Positions 52,399-61,645 of a stretch of 64,000 nt of DNA are shown piece after piece. Within the stretch, counting starts at the first letter, position 1, and each line of letters opens with the position of its first letter. Source of the stretch: Streptomyces sulphureus DSM 40104 (GTDB lineage Bacteria > Actinomycetota > Actinomycetes > Streptomycetales > Streptomycetaceae). The notes under the pieces were generated by a model, which saw nothing but the letters and a program-made list of their open reading frames with translations, was not told the origin of the DNA and ran no database searches. The translations under genes and the position numbers were made by a program. Where the stretch lies: positions 248,001-312,000 of the forward strand of contig NZ_KB905814.1 in NCBI RefSeq assembly GCF_000381025.1. The letters are read 5' to 3'.

Positions 52399-53261
52399 GG
52401 CCCGACAAGACCCGGCCCCTCGCACCGTCCGAGGCGGCCGAACAGGTCGCCCACGACAAGGGGTTGAGCGCCCGCCGGGTGACGATGTCGTACGGGGGCG
52501 CCCCGGTCGTGCGGGACGTCACCCTGCAGATCCCGCACGGCGGTCTCACCGTGATCATCGGCCCCAACGGCTGCGGCAAGTCGACCCTCCTCAAGGGGTT
52601 CTCGCGCACGCTGAAGCCGCAGACGGGCGAGTTCCTCCTGCACGGCGCCGACCTCCACTCCTACCGGGGCAAGGAGGCGGCGCGGCACCTCGCGCTGCTG
52701 CCGCAGGCGCCCGTCGTCCCCGACGGCATCAGCGTCCGCGAACTCGTCCGCTGCGGCCGCCACCCGCACCACTCGCTCCTGCGCCAGTGGTCGCCCCACG
52801 ACGACGAGGTGATCGACCTCGCCCTCGCCCGCACAGGACTCACCGGGATCGCCGACGACCGCGCCGCCGAACTCTCCGGCGGCCAGCGCCAGCGCGCCTG
52901 GATCGCGATGATCCTCGCGCAGCAGACGGAGCTGCTCCTCCTCGACGAGCCGACGACGTACCTCGACATCGCCCACCAGTACGACCTGTTGGAGCTCTGC
53001 GCCGAGCTCAACCGCGAGGGCCGCACGATCGTCGCCGTCCTCCACGACCTCAACCAGGCGGCACGGTTCGCCTCGCACCTCGTCGTCATGAAGGACGGAG
53101 AGGTCCACGCGGAGGGCGACCCGAGCGAGGTGATGACGGCCGAGCTCGTCAGCGATGTCTTCGGTCTGCCCTGCGACATCGTCCCCGACCCCCAGACCGG
53201 CACTCCGATGATGGTCCCGCACGCGCGGGTGCCGGAGCAGGCGGAGGGTGCCGGGAATTAG
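52395..53261 (+). CDS. Siderophore ABC transporter ATPase, FecE/FepC family
   Basis: The 288-residue ATPase has Walker A in [20 protein letters not shown], the Q loop [16 protein letters not shown], the signature [18 protein letters not shown], Walker [21 protein letters not shown] and the H loop [13 protein letters not shown]. The start chosen is GTG at 52395, overlapping the permease stop; a GTG six codons earlier is possible. It powers uptake and completes the operon. Confidence 0.94.
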   Translation: MRPDKTRPLAPSEAAEQVAHDKGLSARRVTMSYGGAPVVRDVTLQIPHGGLTVIIGPNGCGKSTLLKGFSRTLKPQTGEFLLHGADLHSYRGKEAARHLALLPQAPVVPDGISVRELVRCGRHPHHSLLRQWSPHDDEVIDLALARTGLTGIADDRAAELSGGQRQRAWIAMILAQQTELLLLDEPTTYLDIAHQYDLLELCAELNREGRTIVAVLHDLNQAARFASHLVVMKDGEVHAEGDPSEVMTAELVSDVFGLPCDIVPDPQTGTPMMVPHARVPEQAEGAGN

Positions 53262-53399
53262 GGACGGCGTGCTGCCCAAGCGGATGCGAGCCGTGCACCC
53301 CGGGCGCCCCAACTCCCTTACGCCGCTGCGGGCTTGTCCTCCGCCGTCTACCAGGCCCCCGGAATCTTCGCGTCCGGCATCGCCCCCTCGGCGGCGGAC

Positions 53400-54210
53400 C
53401 CCCGCCTACGGCTACCCCGCCCTCACCGCAGCCGTGAGCGTGTGGGCGACGCCTACGGCGACTTCCTGGACGAGGACGCGCGGACCGGCGAGTTCCTCCA
53501 CGTCGTACGCGAACTGTGGCGGGGGCGCACCGTCGGCTGCGAGGGCGCGCACCTGCGCGTCGAGCAGGCGGCGCCCTCCGAGCCGATGCCAGACATCCTC
53601 GGCTCGTCCCCCACGGTGCTTGGCGTCGCCGCGCGCCACAGCGACCCCTACCTGGCGTGGGGCGAGCCGCCTGCACAGGTGGCGGAGAAGGTCGCCAGGG
53701 TCCGGTCGCGCGCCGCCGGGCACGGGCGCACCGCCGGTTCGGCAGCCGGCTGCACACCATCTCGCGGGGCGCACCCGAGCAGGCGTGAGCCGAGGCCCAA
53801 CGCCTCCTCGGCGGCTTCGACGCCGGGACGGTCGCGGAGGCCCAACGGGGCCTCGTCCGCGGCGAGTCCGAGTCCGAGTTCGAGTCCGGAAGCGGATGCT
53901 CACGCCCCACGGCGGCGGACGCGGCGGGCTGGAGATCCGCCCGGGGCTGTGGGCCGGCAACGGGCTGGTGCGCGGCGGTGCCGGCACGGCGCTCGTCGGC
54001 AGCCGTCAGAAGGTCGCCGACCCGATCAAGGAGTACCAGGCGGTCGGGGTCGAGGAGTGCGCCACCTCCTGCTACCCGCACCTGGGGAGGGCGTACCGGT
54101 TCGGGGGAGGCGTCCTGCTGATCTGCCGCCAGGAGGTCCTTGGCCGCCGGACCCGCGCTCGCCGCCGAAGTGGCTGCCGTACCGTTGGCCGGGGCACGCC
54201 GGCGTGCTGA
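53400..54210 (+). pseudogene. LLM-class flavin monooxygenase (SsuD-like), multiply frameshifted
   Basis: Family-like segments appear in order but in different frames: [20 protein letters not shown] with [20 protein letters not shown]; then [14 protein letters not shown]; then [20 protein letters not shown]; then [20 protein letters not shown] and [20 protein letters not shown]. These match FMNH2-dependent alkanesulfonate monooxygenases, which release sulfite from sulfonates. At least three frameshifts and loss of the N-terminus make it a pseudogene. Confidence 0.8.
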
Positions 54211-54250
54211 GCGCCGAACCATGCGTGACAGCACGGCAGTTCGGCGACCC

Positions 54251-55402
54251 TCACCCATCCTGCACCGGCCACCGGTCGGCCACCGCCGCCACGGCGAGCA
54301 GGTCGGCCTCCCGGTTGCGGCGCCCGACGAGCTGGAGCCCGACCGGCTCCCCGACCGCGGTCAGCCCGGCGGGGAGGCTGACGGCCGGGTGCCCGCTGAT
54401 GTTGAACGCCCAGGTCAGGGCGGTGCTCATCGTCTCCCCCGGACCGCTGTGCGGATGGGGCGGGTTGGGGGTGGTCGGCGTGGCGATGAGGTCGGCCCCT
54501 GCGAGCACCCGGTCGACCTGCCGCGTCAGGGCCAGCGCCAGCGACCGCCCGCCGCGGCCGGCTCGTAGCGCCTCCCAGCACGGCTCCGGGTCGTCGAGGA
54601 CGACGGGGTACTCGCGCACCTCCACGGCACCGGCGGCGGCGAGGGCGTCGAGGCGGCCGTACGCCGTGACGCCGACCCGGTCGAGCACATCGGCGAAGCC
54701 GAGGGAGGCCGACCACACGGTGCGCAACGGGCGGGCAGGCAGGGAGAGTTGCGTCGGCGCGGCGCCGGTGAGTGCGTCGAGGTAGGCGGACGCGTCCGCC
54801 GCCGTACGCGCGAGCGGTCCGGGGGTGTTCAGTCCGGCCCTGTCGCGCCCCTGGACGCGCCCGCTCGTGGGTTTGAGCCCGACGACGGAGCACCACGCGG
54901 CCGGGATGCGCACCGAGCCCGCGCCGTCGCTGCCGGTGGCGAGCGGTACCAGCCCGGCAGCGACCGCGGCGGCCGAGCCGGCCGAGGAACCACCGGGGCT
55001 CCACCGGGGATCGTGCGGGTTGAGCGTGGGTCCGCGCTCGGTGTACCCCCAGGTACGCCAGCGGGTCCCCCGCCCCGGTACGGCCGCTGCTCCCACGGCG
55101 ACGCAGCCGGCGGCGAGCAGTCTGCGGGTCTGGAGCGCGTCCGGCCCTTCGGTCGCTTTGACGGCCAACGGGACGCCGGCGAGCGGGAGTTGCTCACCCG
55201 CCCGGACACGGCGGTCGACCTCGGCTGCCTGCTCGGCTGCGCGGCCCGGCCACCGCTGCGTGAACGCGCGCAGCGCGTCGCCGTGCGCGATCCGCTCCAG
55301 CGCCGCCGCCGCGACCTCGCGCGCGGACACCTCCCGCCGGCGGACGGCGGCGGCGATGCCGCAGGCCGTCGGCTTCGAGGTGGCGTCGGCTGCGTGGCGC
55401 AC
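54251..55402 (-). CDS. Amidase signature family hydrolase
   Basis: The 383-residue product shows the Ser-cisSer-Lys triad: Lys in [12 protein letters not shown], the cis-Ser in [20 protein letters not shown], and the nucleophile Ser in [14 protein letters not shown]. It is shorter than typical family members (about 450-500), with the middle region reduced. I chose the GTG at 55402 because the domain begins there; a GTG at 55471 extends it by 23 residues. It hydrolyses an unknown amide. It lies in tandem with the DUF574 methyltransferase gene upstream. Confidence 0.85.
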   Translation of the reverse strand: MRHAADATSKPTACGIAAAVRRREVSAREVAAAALERIAHGDALRAFTQRWPGRAAEQAAEVDRRVRAGEQLPLAGVPLAVKATEGPDALQTRRLLAAGCVAVGAAAVPGRGTRWRTWGYTERGPTLNPHDPRWSPGGSSAGSAAAVAAGLVPLATGSDGAGSVRIPAAWCSVVGLKPTSGRVQGRDRAGLNTPGPLARTAADASAYLDALTGAAPTQLSLPARPLRTVWSASLGFADVLDRVGVTAYGRLDALAAAGAVEVREYPVVLDDPEPCWEALRAGRGGRSLALALTRQVDRVLAGADLIATPTTPNPPHPHSGPGETMSTALTWAFNISGHPAVSLPAGLTAVGEPVGLQLVGRRNREADLLAVAAVADRWPVQDG

Positions 55403-55477
55403 GTCGATCGCCCCGCCGTCAGCGCCCGGACGTGAGCGATCCAACCGACCGCCAAAAGGGCGCCCTCGCACCGCGGT

Positions 55478-56296
55478 TCATGCCTTGCTCCCCACCCCGC
55501 ACCACATCGGCCCGCTTCTCCCGCCGGGTGCCGCCGGGGCCTCGGGCCTCCACTCGGCGAGCGGGACGACCCCCGGCTCCAGCAGCGACGTCCCCTCGAA
55601 GAACCGCTCCACCTCGCCCCGCGTACGCGGCGTCGCCGCAGCGTGCTCGGCGGCGCGTTCGTTGTACCGGCGCATCGACTCGGCGACCTGCTCCCGTCCG
55701 ATGTCGATCGCCGGGTGCGAGACGACGACGCGGCTGCCGGGCGCGAGCGCCTCGACGAGGCGCCGGGTGAGTCCGTGCGGGTCCTCGGCGTCGGGCACGT
55801 ACTGGAGCACCGCGACGAGCATCAGGGTCACGGGGCGGCCGAAGTCGAGTGTGCCGGCGGCGTGTTGGAGGACGCCGTCGACGTCGCGCAGGTCCGCCTC
55901 CAGGTAGTCGGTGCGGCCCTGGGGCGCGGAGCGGAGCAGGGCGCGCGCGTGGGCGAGCACGATCGGGTCGTTGTCGACGTAGACGACGCGGCACTCGGGC
56001 GCCGCCCGCTGGGCCACCTCGTGCGTGTTGTCGGCCGCCGGAACGCCCGTGCCGATGTCGAGGAACTGCCGGACGCCCGCGTGCACCGACTCCCGCACGG
56101 CACGGCCGAGGAAGGCCCGATTGGCGCGGACGGCATCGATGATCTCGGGGTTCGCGGACGCCGCCTGCTCGGCCGCCTCTTGGTCGGCGGGGTAGTTGTC
56201 CTTGCCGCCGAGCCACGCGTCGTAGACGCGCGCCGGGTGGGCTTCCGCCGTGTGGAACGCTGCGGGCGGTCCGCCCGTCGTCTCGTCCTCGCTCAT
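55478..56296 (-). CDS. SAM-dependent methyltransferase, DUF574 family (second copy)
   Basis: The 272-residue paralogue of the gene at 33868 has PARVYDAWLGGKDNYPADQE, the SAM-binding VRQFLDIGTGVPAADNTHEV, and VVYVDNDPIVLAHARALL. The start MSEDETTGG follows GACGGAAG. The C-terminal FFEGTSLLEPGVVPLAEWRP matches the first copy. The substrate is unknown. Confidence 0.9.
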   Translation of the reverse strand: MSEDETTGGPPAAFHTAEAHPARVYDAWLGGKDNYPADQEAAEQAASANPEIIDAVRANRAFLGRAVRESVHAGVRQFLDIGTGVPAADNTHEVAQRAAPECRVVYVDNDPIVLAHARALLRSAPQGRTDYLEADLRDVDGVLQHAAGTLDFGRPVTLMLVAVLQYVPDAEDPHGLTRRLVEALAPGSRVVVSHPAIDIGREQVAESMRRYNERAAEHAAATPRTRGEVERFFEGTSLLEPGVVPLAEWRPEAPAAPGGRSGPMWCGVGSKA

Positions 56297-56451
56297 GCTT
56301 CCGTCTCGGGCTGGGGCGGCCACGCCGCCGTCCGGAACCGGCGCCGGGCGGCACAGCGCCCGCGGCGCACGCACGGCCAACCCCTGTACGGGAGGCGCTT
56401 ATTCCGAGTGTGAGCAGTGATTTTTCGGCAAAAAAACAAGCCCCGGAAGAA

Positions 56452-56482
56452 TTGACATCCGTGGCTCGATCCTGCGTATATT
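56452..56482 (+). promoter_or_regulatory. Candidate promoter for the helD-like gene
   Basis: TTGACA (56452-56457) and TATATT (56477-56482) are separated by 19 bp in an AT-rich stretch. The long spacer suggests weak or regulated use. The start codon lies 74 bp beyond the -10 element. Confidence 0.6.
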
Positions 56483-56555
56483 TGGTCCTTCGTGCCTTCA
56501 TGCGAAAGGCGCTTAAGAAGTGGACTGCTGAGAACTTACCGCGTCAGGAGTGGAA

Positions 56556-58796
56556 TTGTCAACCGAGGAAGTGCGGCGGGAACAGCAATTCATCGACGGG
56601 CTCTACGCCAGGCTCGACCAACTGGTCGAGCAGGCCGAGGAGACGGTACGCAGCTCGCTCGCGCAGGTGGGCACGGGAAAGCAGGCGAGGCTGGAGCGGG
56701 ACGTGATGGTGGCGGAGCAGTCGGGGCTGCTCCACGCGATGCGCGCGGAAGAGGACGGGCTCTGCTTCGGGCGCCTCGACTTCCGCGACGGCCGCACCCA
56801 CCACATCGGGCGCATCGGCGTCCGGCAGGACGACTCCTCCCGGACGCCCTTGGTCATCGACTGGCGCGCCGCCGTGGCGCGTCCCTTCTACCTCGCCACC
56901 GGACACTCCCCGATGGGACTGCGACGCAGGCGGCACCTGACCACCGAGGACCGCACCGTCACCGCGCTCCACGACGAGCTGATGGACCTCACGGACCCGA
57001 CCCGTACGGGACACGAGGGCGAGGACGCCGACGCGGTCCTCCTCGCCGCACTCGACTCGGCGCGCACCGGGCGGATGCACGACATCGTCCGCACCATCCA
57101 GGCCGAGCAGGACGCCATCATCCGCGCGCCCCACCAGGGCACCATGGTCGTCGAGGGCGGCCCCGGCACGGGGAAGACCGCCGTCGCGCTCCACCGCGCC
57201 GCGTACCTGCTCTACGAGCACCGGGAACTCCTCGCCCGCCGCGCTGTGTTGGTCGTCGGGCCCAACCCCGTGTTCCTCGGCTACATCGGCGACGTGCTGC
57301 CGTCGCTCGGCGAGACCGGGGTGCTCTTCGCCACCGTCGGCGAGCTCTTCCCCGGCGTCGAGGCGAGCGGCACCGACAGCCCGGCGGCCGCCGAGGTCAA
57401 GGGCCGCGCCACCATGGCCGAGACGCTGGCGAAGGCGCTGCGCGACCGGCAGACCGTGCCCGAGCGGGCGACGGAAATCCCGCACGAGGACTACGAAGCG
57501 CTCAGCCTGGACCGCGAGATGGCCGAGGACGCGCGCTGGCGCGCCCGCGAGACCGGCCTGCCCCACAACCTCGCGAGGCCGGTCTTCGCCTTCCACCTCA
57601 TCGACGCGCTCACCGCGCAGTTGACGGAGCGCATCGGCGAGGACCCTTACGGCGGCCCCAACCTGCTCGGTCCCGACGACATCGCCCAGATGGGCAAGGA
57701 AGTCGCGCAGAGCCCGGAGGTCCACGCGGCGATCGACGAGCTGTGGCCGCAGCTCACCCCGCAGGAGTTCGTCGCGGAGTTCCTCGCCGACCCCGTCCAC
57801 CTCGACGACGCGTCCGCCGAGCTGATCCGGCGGCAGGGCGGCCCGTGGACCGAGGCCGACGTGCCCCTCCTCGACGAGGCCGCCGAGCTGCTCGGCGAGG
57901 ACGACAGCGCGGCACGCGCCGCGGCCGAGGCGGAGCGCCAGGAGCAGATCGAGTACGCCGAGGGGGTGTTGGAGCTCTCCGTCGGCTCGGAAACGTACGA
58001 GTTCGAGGACGAGGAGTCCGAGGTCCTCGCGGCGCACGACGTCATCGACGCCGAGCGGATGGCGGAGCGCCATGAGGAGGCCGACCACCGCACCGCCGCC
58101 GAGCGGGCGGCGGCCGACCGGACATGGGCCTTCGGCCACCTCATCGTCGACGAGGCGCAGGAACTCTCGGCGATGGCCTGGCGGCTGCTGATGCGGCGCA
58201 TTCCGACGCGCTCCATGACGCTCGTCGGCGACCCCGTGCAGGCCGCGGAGACGGCGGCGCTCAAAACCTGGGAGCGCATCCTCGAGCCGTACGTGGGCGA
58301 CCGCTGGGAGCACAGGCGGCTGGACGTCAACTACCGGACGCCTGCCGAGATCATGGAGGTGGCCGCCGACTTCCAGCGTGCGTACGACCCGTCGTTCGAA
58401 CCGCCCGGCTCGGTACGGTCGACAGGGACGCGGCCGTGGGCACGGCGCGTCGCGGCGGACGGCCTCGCGGCCGCCACGGCGCACGAGGTCGCGGCCGCGA
58501 GGACGGGCGGCCGGATCGCGGTCGTCGCCCCGGCGGAGCTGCACGCCTCCCTCCTCGCCGAACTGCCGGACGCGGCGCACGGGGCAGAGCCCGACCTCAC
58601 CCGGGAAGTGGTACTGCTCGGGATCCGGCAGGCGAAGGGTCTGGAGTTCGACACGGTCCTCGTCGTCGAGCCGACCGCCTTCGGCGTCAGCGACCTGTAC
58701 GTCGCGCTCACCCGTGCCACCCAGCACCTCGGTGTCCTCCACACCGGCGAACTCCCCGCAGGGCTCGGGGGACTTGAGGAAGCGGAAGGGCGCTAG
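56556..58796 (+). CDS. HelD-type RNA polymerase-associated helicase (UvrD/Rep superfamily)
   Basis: The 746-residue product has an N-terminal coiled region (STEEVRREQQFIDGLYARLD) and an HelD-type domain (GRLDFRDGRTHHIGRIGVRQ, then LVIDWRAAVARPFYLAT). Walker A is VVEGGPGTGKTAVALHRAAY and motif II HLIVDEAQELSAMAW. Motif VI lies in FGVSDLYVALTRATQHLGVL. HelD/HelR proteins remove RNA polymerase from DNA, and streptomycete HelR can give rifamycin tolerance. The start is a TTG five bases after AGGAG; the GTG at 56550 overlaps that site. No rifamycin-associated element was seen upstream. Confidence 0.9.
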   Translation: MSTEEVRREQQFIDGLYARLDQLVEQAEETVRSSLAQVGTGKQARLERDVMVAEQSGLLHAMRAEEDGLCFGRLDFRDGRTHHIGRIGVRQDDSSRTPLVIDWRAAVARPFYLATGHSPMGLRRRRHLTTEDRTVTALHDELMDLTDPTRTGHEGEDADAVLLAALDSARTGRMHDIVRTIQAEQDAIIRAPHQGTMVVEGGPGTGKTAVALHRAAYLLYEHRELLARRAVLVVGPNPVFLGYIGDVLPSLGETGVLFATVGELFPGVEASGTDSPAAAEVKGRATMAETLAKALRDRQTVPERATEIPHEDYEALSLDREMAEDARWRARETGLPHNLARPVFAFHLIDALTAQLTERIGEDPYGGPNLLGPDDIAQMGKEVAQSPEVHAAIDELWPQLTPQEFVAEFLADPVHLDDASAELIRRQGGPWTEADVPLLDEAAELLGEDDSAARAAAEAERQEQIEYAEGVLELSVGSETYEFEDEESEVLAAHDVIDAERMAERHEEADHRTAAERAAADRTWAFGHLIVDEAQELSAMAWRLLMRRIPTRSMTLVGDPVQAAETAALKTWERILEPYVGDRWEHRRLDVNYRTPAEIMEVAADFQRAYDPSFEPPGSVRSTGTRPWARRVAADGLAAATAHEVAAARTGGRIAVVAPAELHASLLAELPDAAHGAEPDLTREVVLLGIRQAKGLEFDTVLVVEPTAFGVSDLYVALTRATQHLGVLHTGELPAGLGGLEEAEGR

Positions 58797-59116
58797 GAGG
58801 CGTCGGGCTGGGGAAGCGGCGGCGTTGCCGCACGCCCGTCGGGCGGTCATGATCTCCGTCTGGGAGTACGCGTGCCCGCGCGGGCGGTGGGACGTGGACA
58901 GGACGCCGGCAACGTCGGCGAGCGCCCGGCCGCCCGCGGCGGAACGGGCTCGACGGGCACGGAGCGGCACCCGCGGCGACGTCGGCGGGCGGACGGTCGC
59001 CGGCGTACGTCGACTCCTGCGGGAGCGGGGAAGGATGGCTACGATGCTGCGGTGTCCGCACCGTACCCGCAGCCCGTGCGAGTGCAGGGTGTGCCCGCCC
59101 GTTGCACGGAGTCGCC
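58797..59116. other. Intergenic region
   Basis: About 320 bases with no gene recognised. A short Cys-containing frame near its right end leads into the next gene but lacks its own start. Confidence 0.4.
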
Positions 59117-60889
59117 TTGAGCCCCCCGCCGCACCGCCGCCCCGAGGCGGAGGCGTCGCGGGCGGACACCGGGGACCACTGGGCGACGTGGCAGGTGAGG
59201 GCGAAGGTGCTCGGCATCGCCCGGACGCTCACTTCGGCGACGCGGCTCCAGGACGTCCTCACCCTGCTGCGGCGCCCCGACGGCATCGAGCTCTACTACA
59301 CCGTCAACGAGGGCTCCCGGTTCTCCGCCGGCCTCCACGAGTACCTCGCCTCACTCGTCGAACCCGAGCGGGTGCTCCCCTGGGAGACGGCCGTGGCCAT
59401 GGACCGCGCGGGCGAGTTCCAACTCGCCGTCGCCTGCACCGTCAACTCCTCGATGCACAGCCTCACCTCGCCGCTCGTGGTACTGCCGCACGGGGCCGGG
59501 TACAACCGCCTCGTCCCCGAGACGACGGGCGACGCGGAGGCGCCCGCCGGCCTCTCGCGCGGTGAACTCCTCCACGCGGGTCGGCTGGTTCCCCACCGCA
59601 TCGCGCTCTCGCACGAGGAACAGCTCACGCGGCTGGCGCGCTCCTGCCCTGAAGCGCTGCCCCACGCCGTCGACGTCGGCGACCCCTGCTTCGAGCGGAT
59701 GCTCCGCAGCCTCGAGCTGCGCGACCGCTACCGGGCGCAGCTCGGCGCCGTCGACGGCCGCAGGCTCGTCGCCGTCAACAGCACCTGGAGCACGCACTCC
59801 CTCCTGGGCCGGCGCCCGGACCTCCCGCTGCGTCTGCTCGCCTCGCTGCCCGCCGACGAGTTCCGGGTGGCACTCGTACTGCACCCCAACGTCTGGGCCC
59901 ACCACGGCAAAGCGGGCGTCCTCGACCAGCTCGCCGAGGCGCTCGACGCCGGCCTCCTCGTCGTGCCACCGCAGGCGGGCTGGCGTGCCGCCCTCGTGGC
60001 GGCCGACTGGATCGTCGGAGACCACGGATCGACGAGCTTCTACGGCGCCGCGCTCGGCCGCACCACGCTCCTCGCCGCGGACGGGCTCGCCGAACTCGAC
60101 CCGGCCTCGCCCACCGCGGAGTTCGCCCGGACGGCACCTCCTCTCGACCCGGACGGCGACCTCCACGCCCAACTCCTCGACGCCGAAGAGCACTTCACGA
60201 CCGAGGACCTCCGTTCCGTCACGGACCGCTCCCTGTCGCACCGGAACGACGCGGCCCGGCGCGTCCGCGACCTCCTCTACGCGGAGCTCGCCCCGTACGG
60301 GGTGCTGCCCTCGGCCGCACCCCGCCTGCCTCCCGTCGAAGAGCCGGAGCCGCGGCGGGGCCTGGACCCGAGTTGTTTCGCCGTGTACGCGCGCACGGAG
60401 CCCGGCGGGGCCGTCGCCGTGCGGCGCCATGTGTACGTGCCCCGACAGGGCCTGGAGGAGTGCGACTTCTACGCCGTCACCGCCGAGGAAACGAGCGGGC
60501 ACCGGGGAACGGCGCCCGTCTGTGCGCGTGCGCACGTCTCGGCCGAACTCCCCGCAGGCGACTGGCTGGAGAAGCAGGCTGCCGCCTATCCGCTTCTTGA
60601 CGTCGGCGTCGCGGACCTCGGCGAGGGACTGCACCTGGTGCGGCTGCGCGGCGGGGAGCGGCTGGAGGCATGGGTGCCCCGGCAGCCCGGCGAAGCACGC
60701 CCCGCGATCGATCCGTTGCTCCTCGGCTCCGCTCTCTACGCGGTCCTCCTCGAAGCAGCCGCCGAGCTGCCGGAGGAGCTGCCGCCAGGGGAGGGCGAAA
60801 GGCGCGTCTTCCGTGCGGACACGCTGGGCGAGGAGATCGTGGTGCGCACCGGCCGCCGTCGGGTCGCGGTGCAGTTGGTGCGGGTCTGA
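59117..60889 (+). CDS. GT-B-like protein related to CDP-glycerol glycerophosphotransferases
   Basis: The 590-residue product starts with TTG five bases after CGGAG (LSPPPHRRPE). QVRAKVLGIARTLTSATRLQ and IELYYTVNEGSRFSAGL open an N-lobe. The C-lobe has ALVLHPNVWAHHGKAGV and WIVGDHGSTSFYGAALGRTT, resembling the glycine/serine loop of TagB/TagF-like enzymes. The last 180 residues form an extra domain. Similar streptomycete proteins are annotated variously; transfer activity has not been shown to my knowledge. It is not part of an operon. Confidence 0.7.
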   Translation: MSPPPHRRPEAEASRADTGDHWATWQVRAKVLGIARTLTSATRLQDVLTLLRRPDGIELYYTVNEGSRFSAGLHEYLASLVEPERVLPWETAVAMDRAGEFQLAVACTVNSSMHSLTSPLVVLPHGAGYNRLVPETTGDAEAPAGLSRGELLHAGRLVPHRIALSHEEQLTRLARSCPEALPHAVDVGDPCFERMLRSLELRDRYRAQLGAVDGRRLVAVNSTWSTHSLLGRRPDLPLRLLASLPADEFRVALVLHPNVWAHHGKAGVLDQLAEALDAGLLVVPPQAGWRAALVAADWIVGDHGSTSFYGAALGRTTLLAADGLAELDPASPTAEFARTAPPLDPDGDLHAQLLDAEEHFTTEDLRSVTDRSLSHRNDAARRVRDLLYAELAPYGVLPSAAPRLPPVEEPEPRRGLDPSCFAVYARTEPGGAVAVRRHVYVPRQGLEECDFYAVTAEETSGHRGTAPVCARAHVSAELPAGDWLEKQAAAYPLLDVGVADLGEGLHLVRLRGGERLEAWVPRQPGEARPAIDPLLLGSALYAVLLEAAAELPEELPPGEGERRVFRADTLGEEIVVRTGRRRVAVQLVRV

Positions 60890-60893
60890 ACGG

Positions 60894-61290
60894 TTACGTC
60901 CGGGTCATCGTGGGCCGGACCTGGATGCCTGCACCGCGGAGCGCCGCGAGGTAGAGGTTTGCGAGCTTCCCCTTTTCGCGGGCACCGGCAGCACGCCGGT
61001 GGACGAGGACGATCGCGGAGTCCGCCGAGACCGCCCGGTCGGTCCTCGTCCGCGTCAGCCCGGGCCTGCAGTGCGGTCGACACGCGCTCCCGCTCCCTGG
61101 CGCCGTCCGGGAACCGCAGACACCACGAGTTGTAGCTCCCGCCGGTTGCCGCACCTCTCCGGCAGGCGCAGCCGCGCGGCCCGGTCCGGGACCTCCAGGC
61201 GATCGCGTCGATCACCTCGCGGTGACCCTCCACCGGTCGCCCCGCTCGGACGGCCGGTCGAAGGCCCGTGTGGTCACCACGAGTTGTGGT
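60894..61290 (-). pseudogene. IS5-family transposase remnant with internal deletion
   Basis: Read on the minus strand, GRPVEGHREVIDAIAWRSRTG and RVSTALQARADADED match the N-terminal part of IS5-type transposases. In another frame, SADSAIVLVHRRAAGAREKG matches the catalytic SVDSTIVRAHQHAAGA region. This runs directly into KLANLYLAALRGAGI, which resembles the extreme C-terminus. So both ends remain around an internal deletion, with at least one frameshift. Confidence 0.65.
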
Positions 61291-61645
61291 CCGGAGGTGA
61301 GCGCCACGTGCGTCGGGAAGCCTTCTCTGGCGTATACACGATGCCGGTCGCGCGGCGTGGGCGGCGGGGAAGGCACGGTACACGGCGGGGTCCGGCGGAC
61401 GGGTGACCGTACGGTCGCAGCGCGCTGGGACGCGGACGGCGCGCGGGGCGACGCACCCGCGGACGGCGACGGCGGCAGGCGCCGCCTGCCGTGCACACGG
61501 ACGGGGCTCGCGGAGCTGCGGCGCCTGCCGGGGACGCCGCGAGCGGGGGCGCCCGGAGACCGGCGCGCCGGGCCGTGCGGAGGCCCGACCCCCGGGCGGA
61601 CTCGGGCCGTCCGGCGACCGCGTGGGGAGCCCGGCCGCGGCGGGC
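61291..61645. other. Region between the IS remnant and the lipoprotein gene
   Basis: About 355 bases of very GC-rich DNA. No gene, hairpin with a clear loop, or terminal inverted repeat was recognised. Confidence 0.35.

Noticed and set aside
53149..54258. 369-codon minus-strand open frame after the siderophore ATPase
   Set aside because: Antisense to the recognisable SsuD-like pseudogene; no family resemblance.
56400..56550. Rifamycin-associated element upstream of the HelD-type gene
   Set aside because: A gtgccttcatgcgaaaggcgc stretch is loosely palindromic but does not fit the element I know.
56559..58970. 803-codon minus-strand open frame antisense to the HelD-type gene
   Set aside because: It mirrors the codon structure of the real gene; long antisense frames are common at this GC content.
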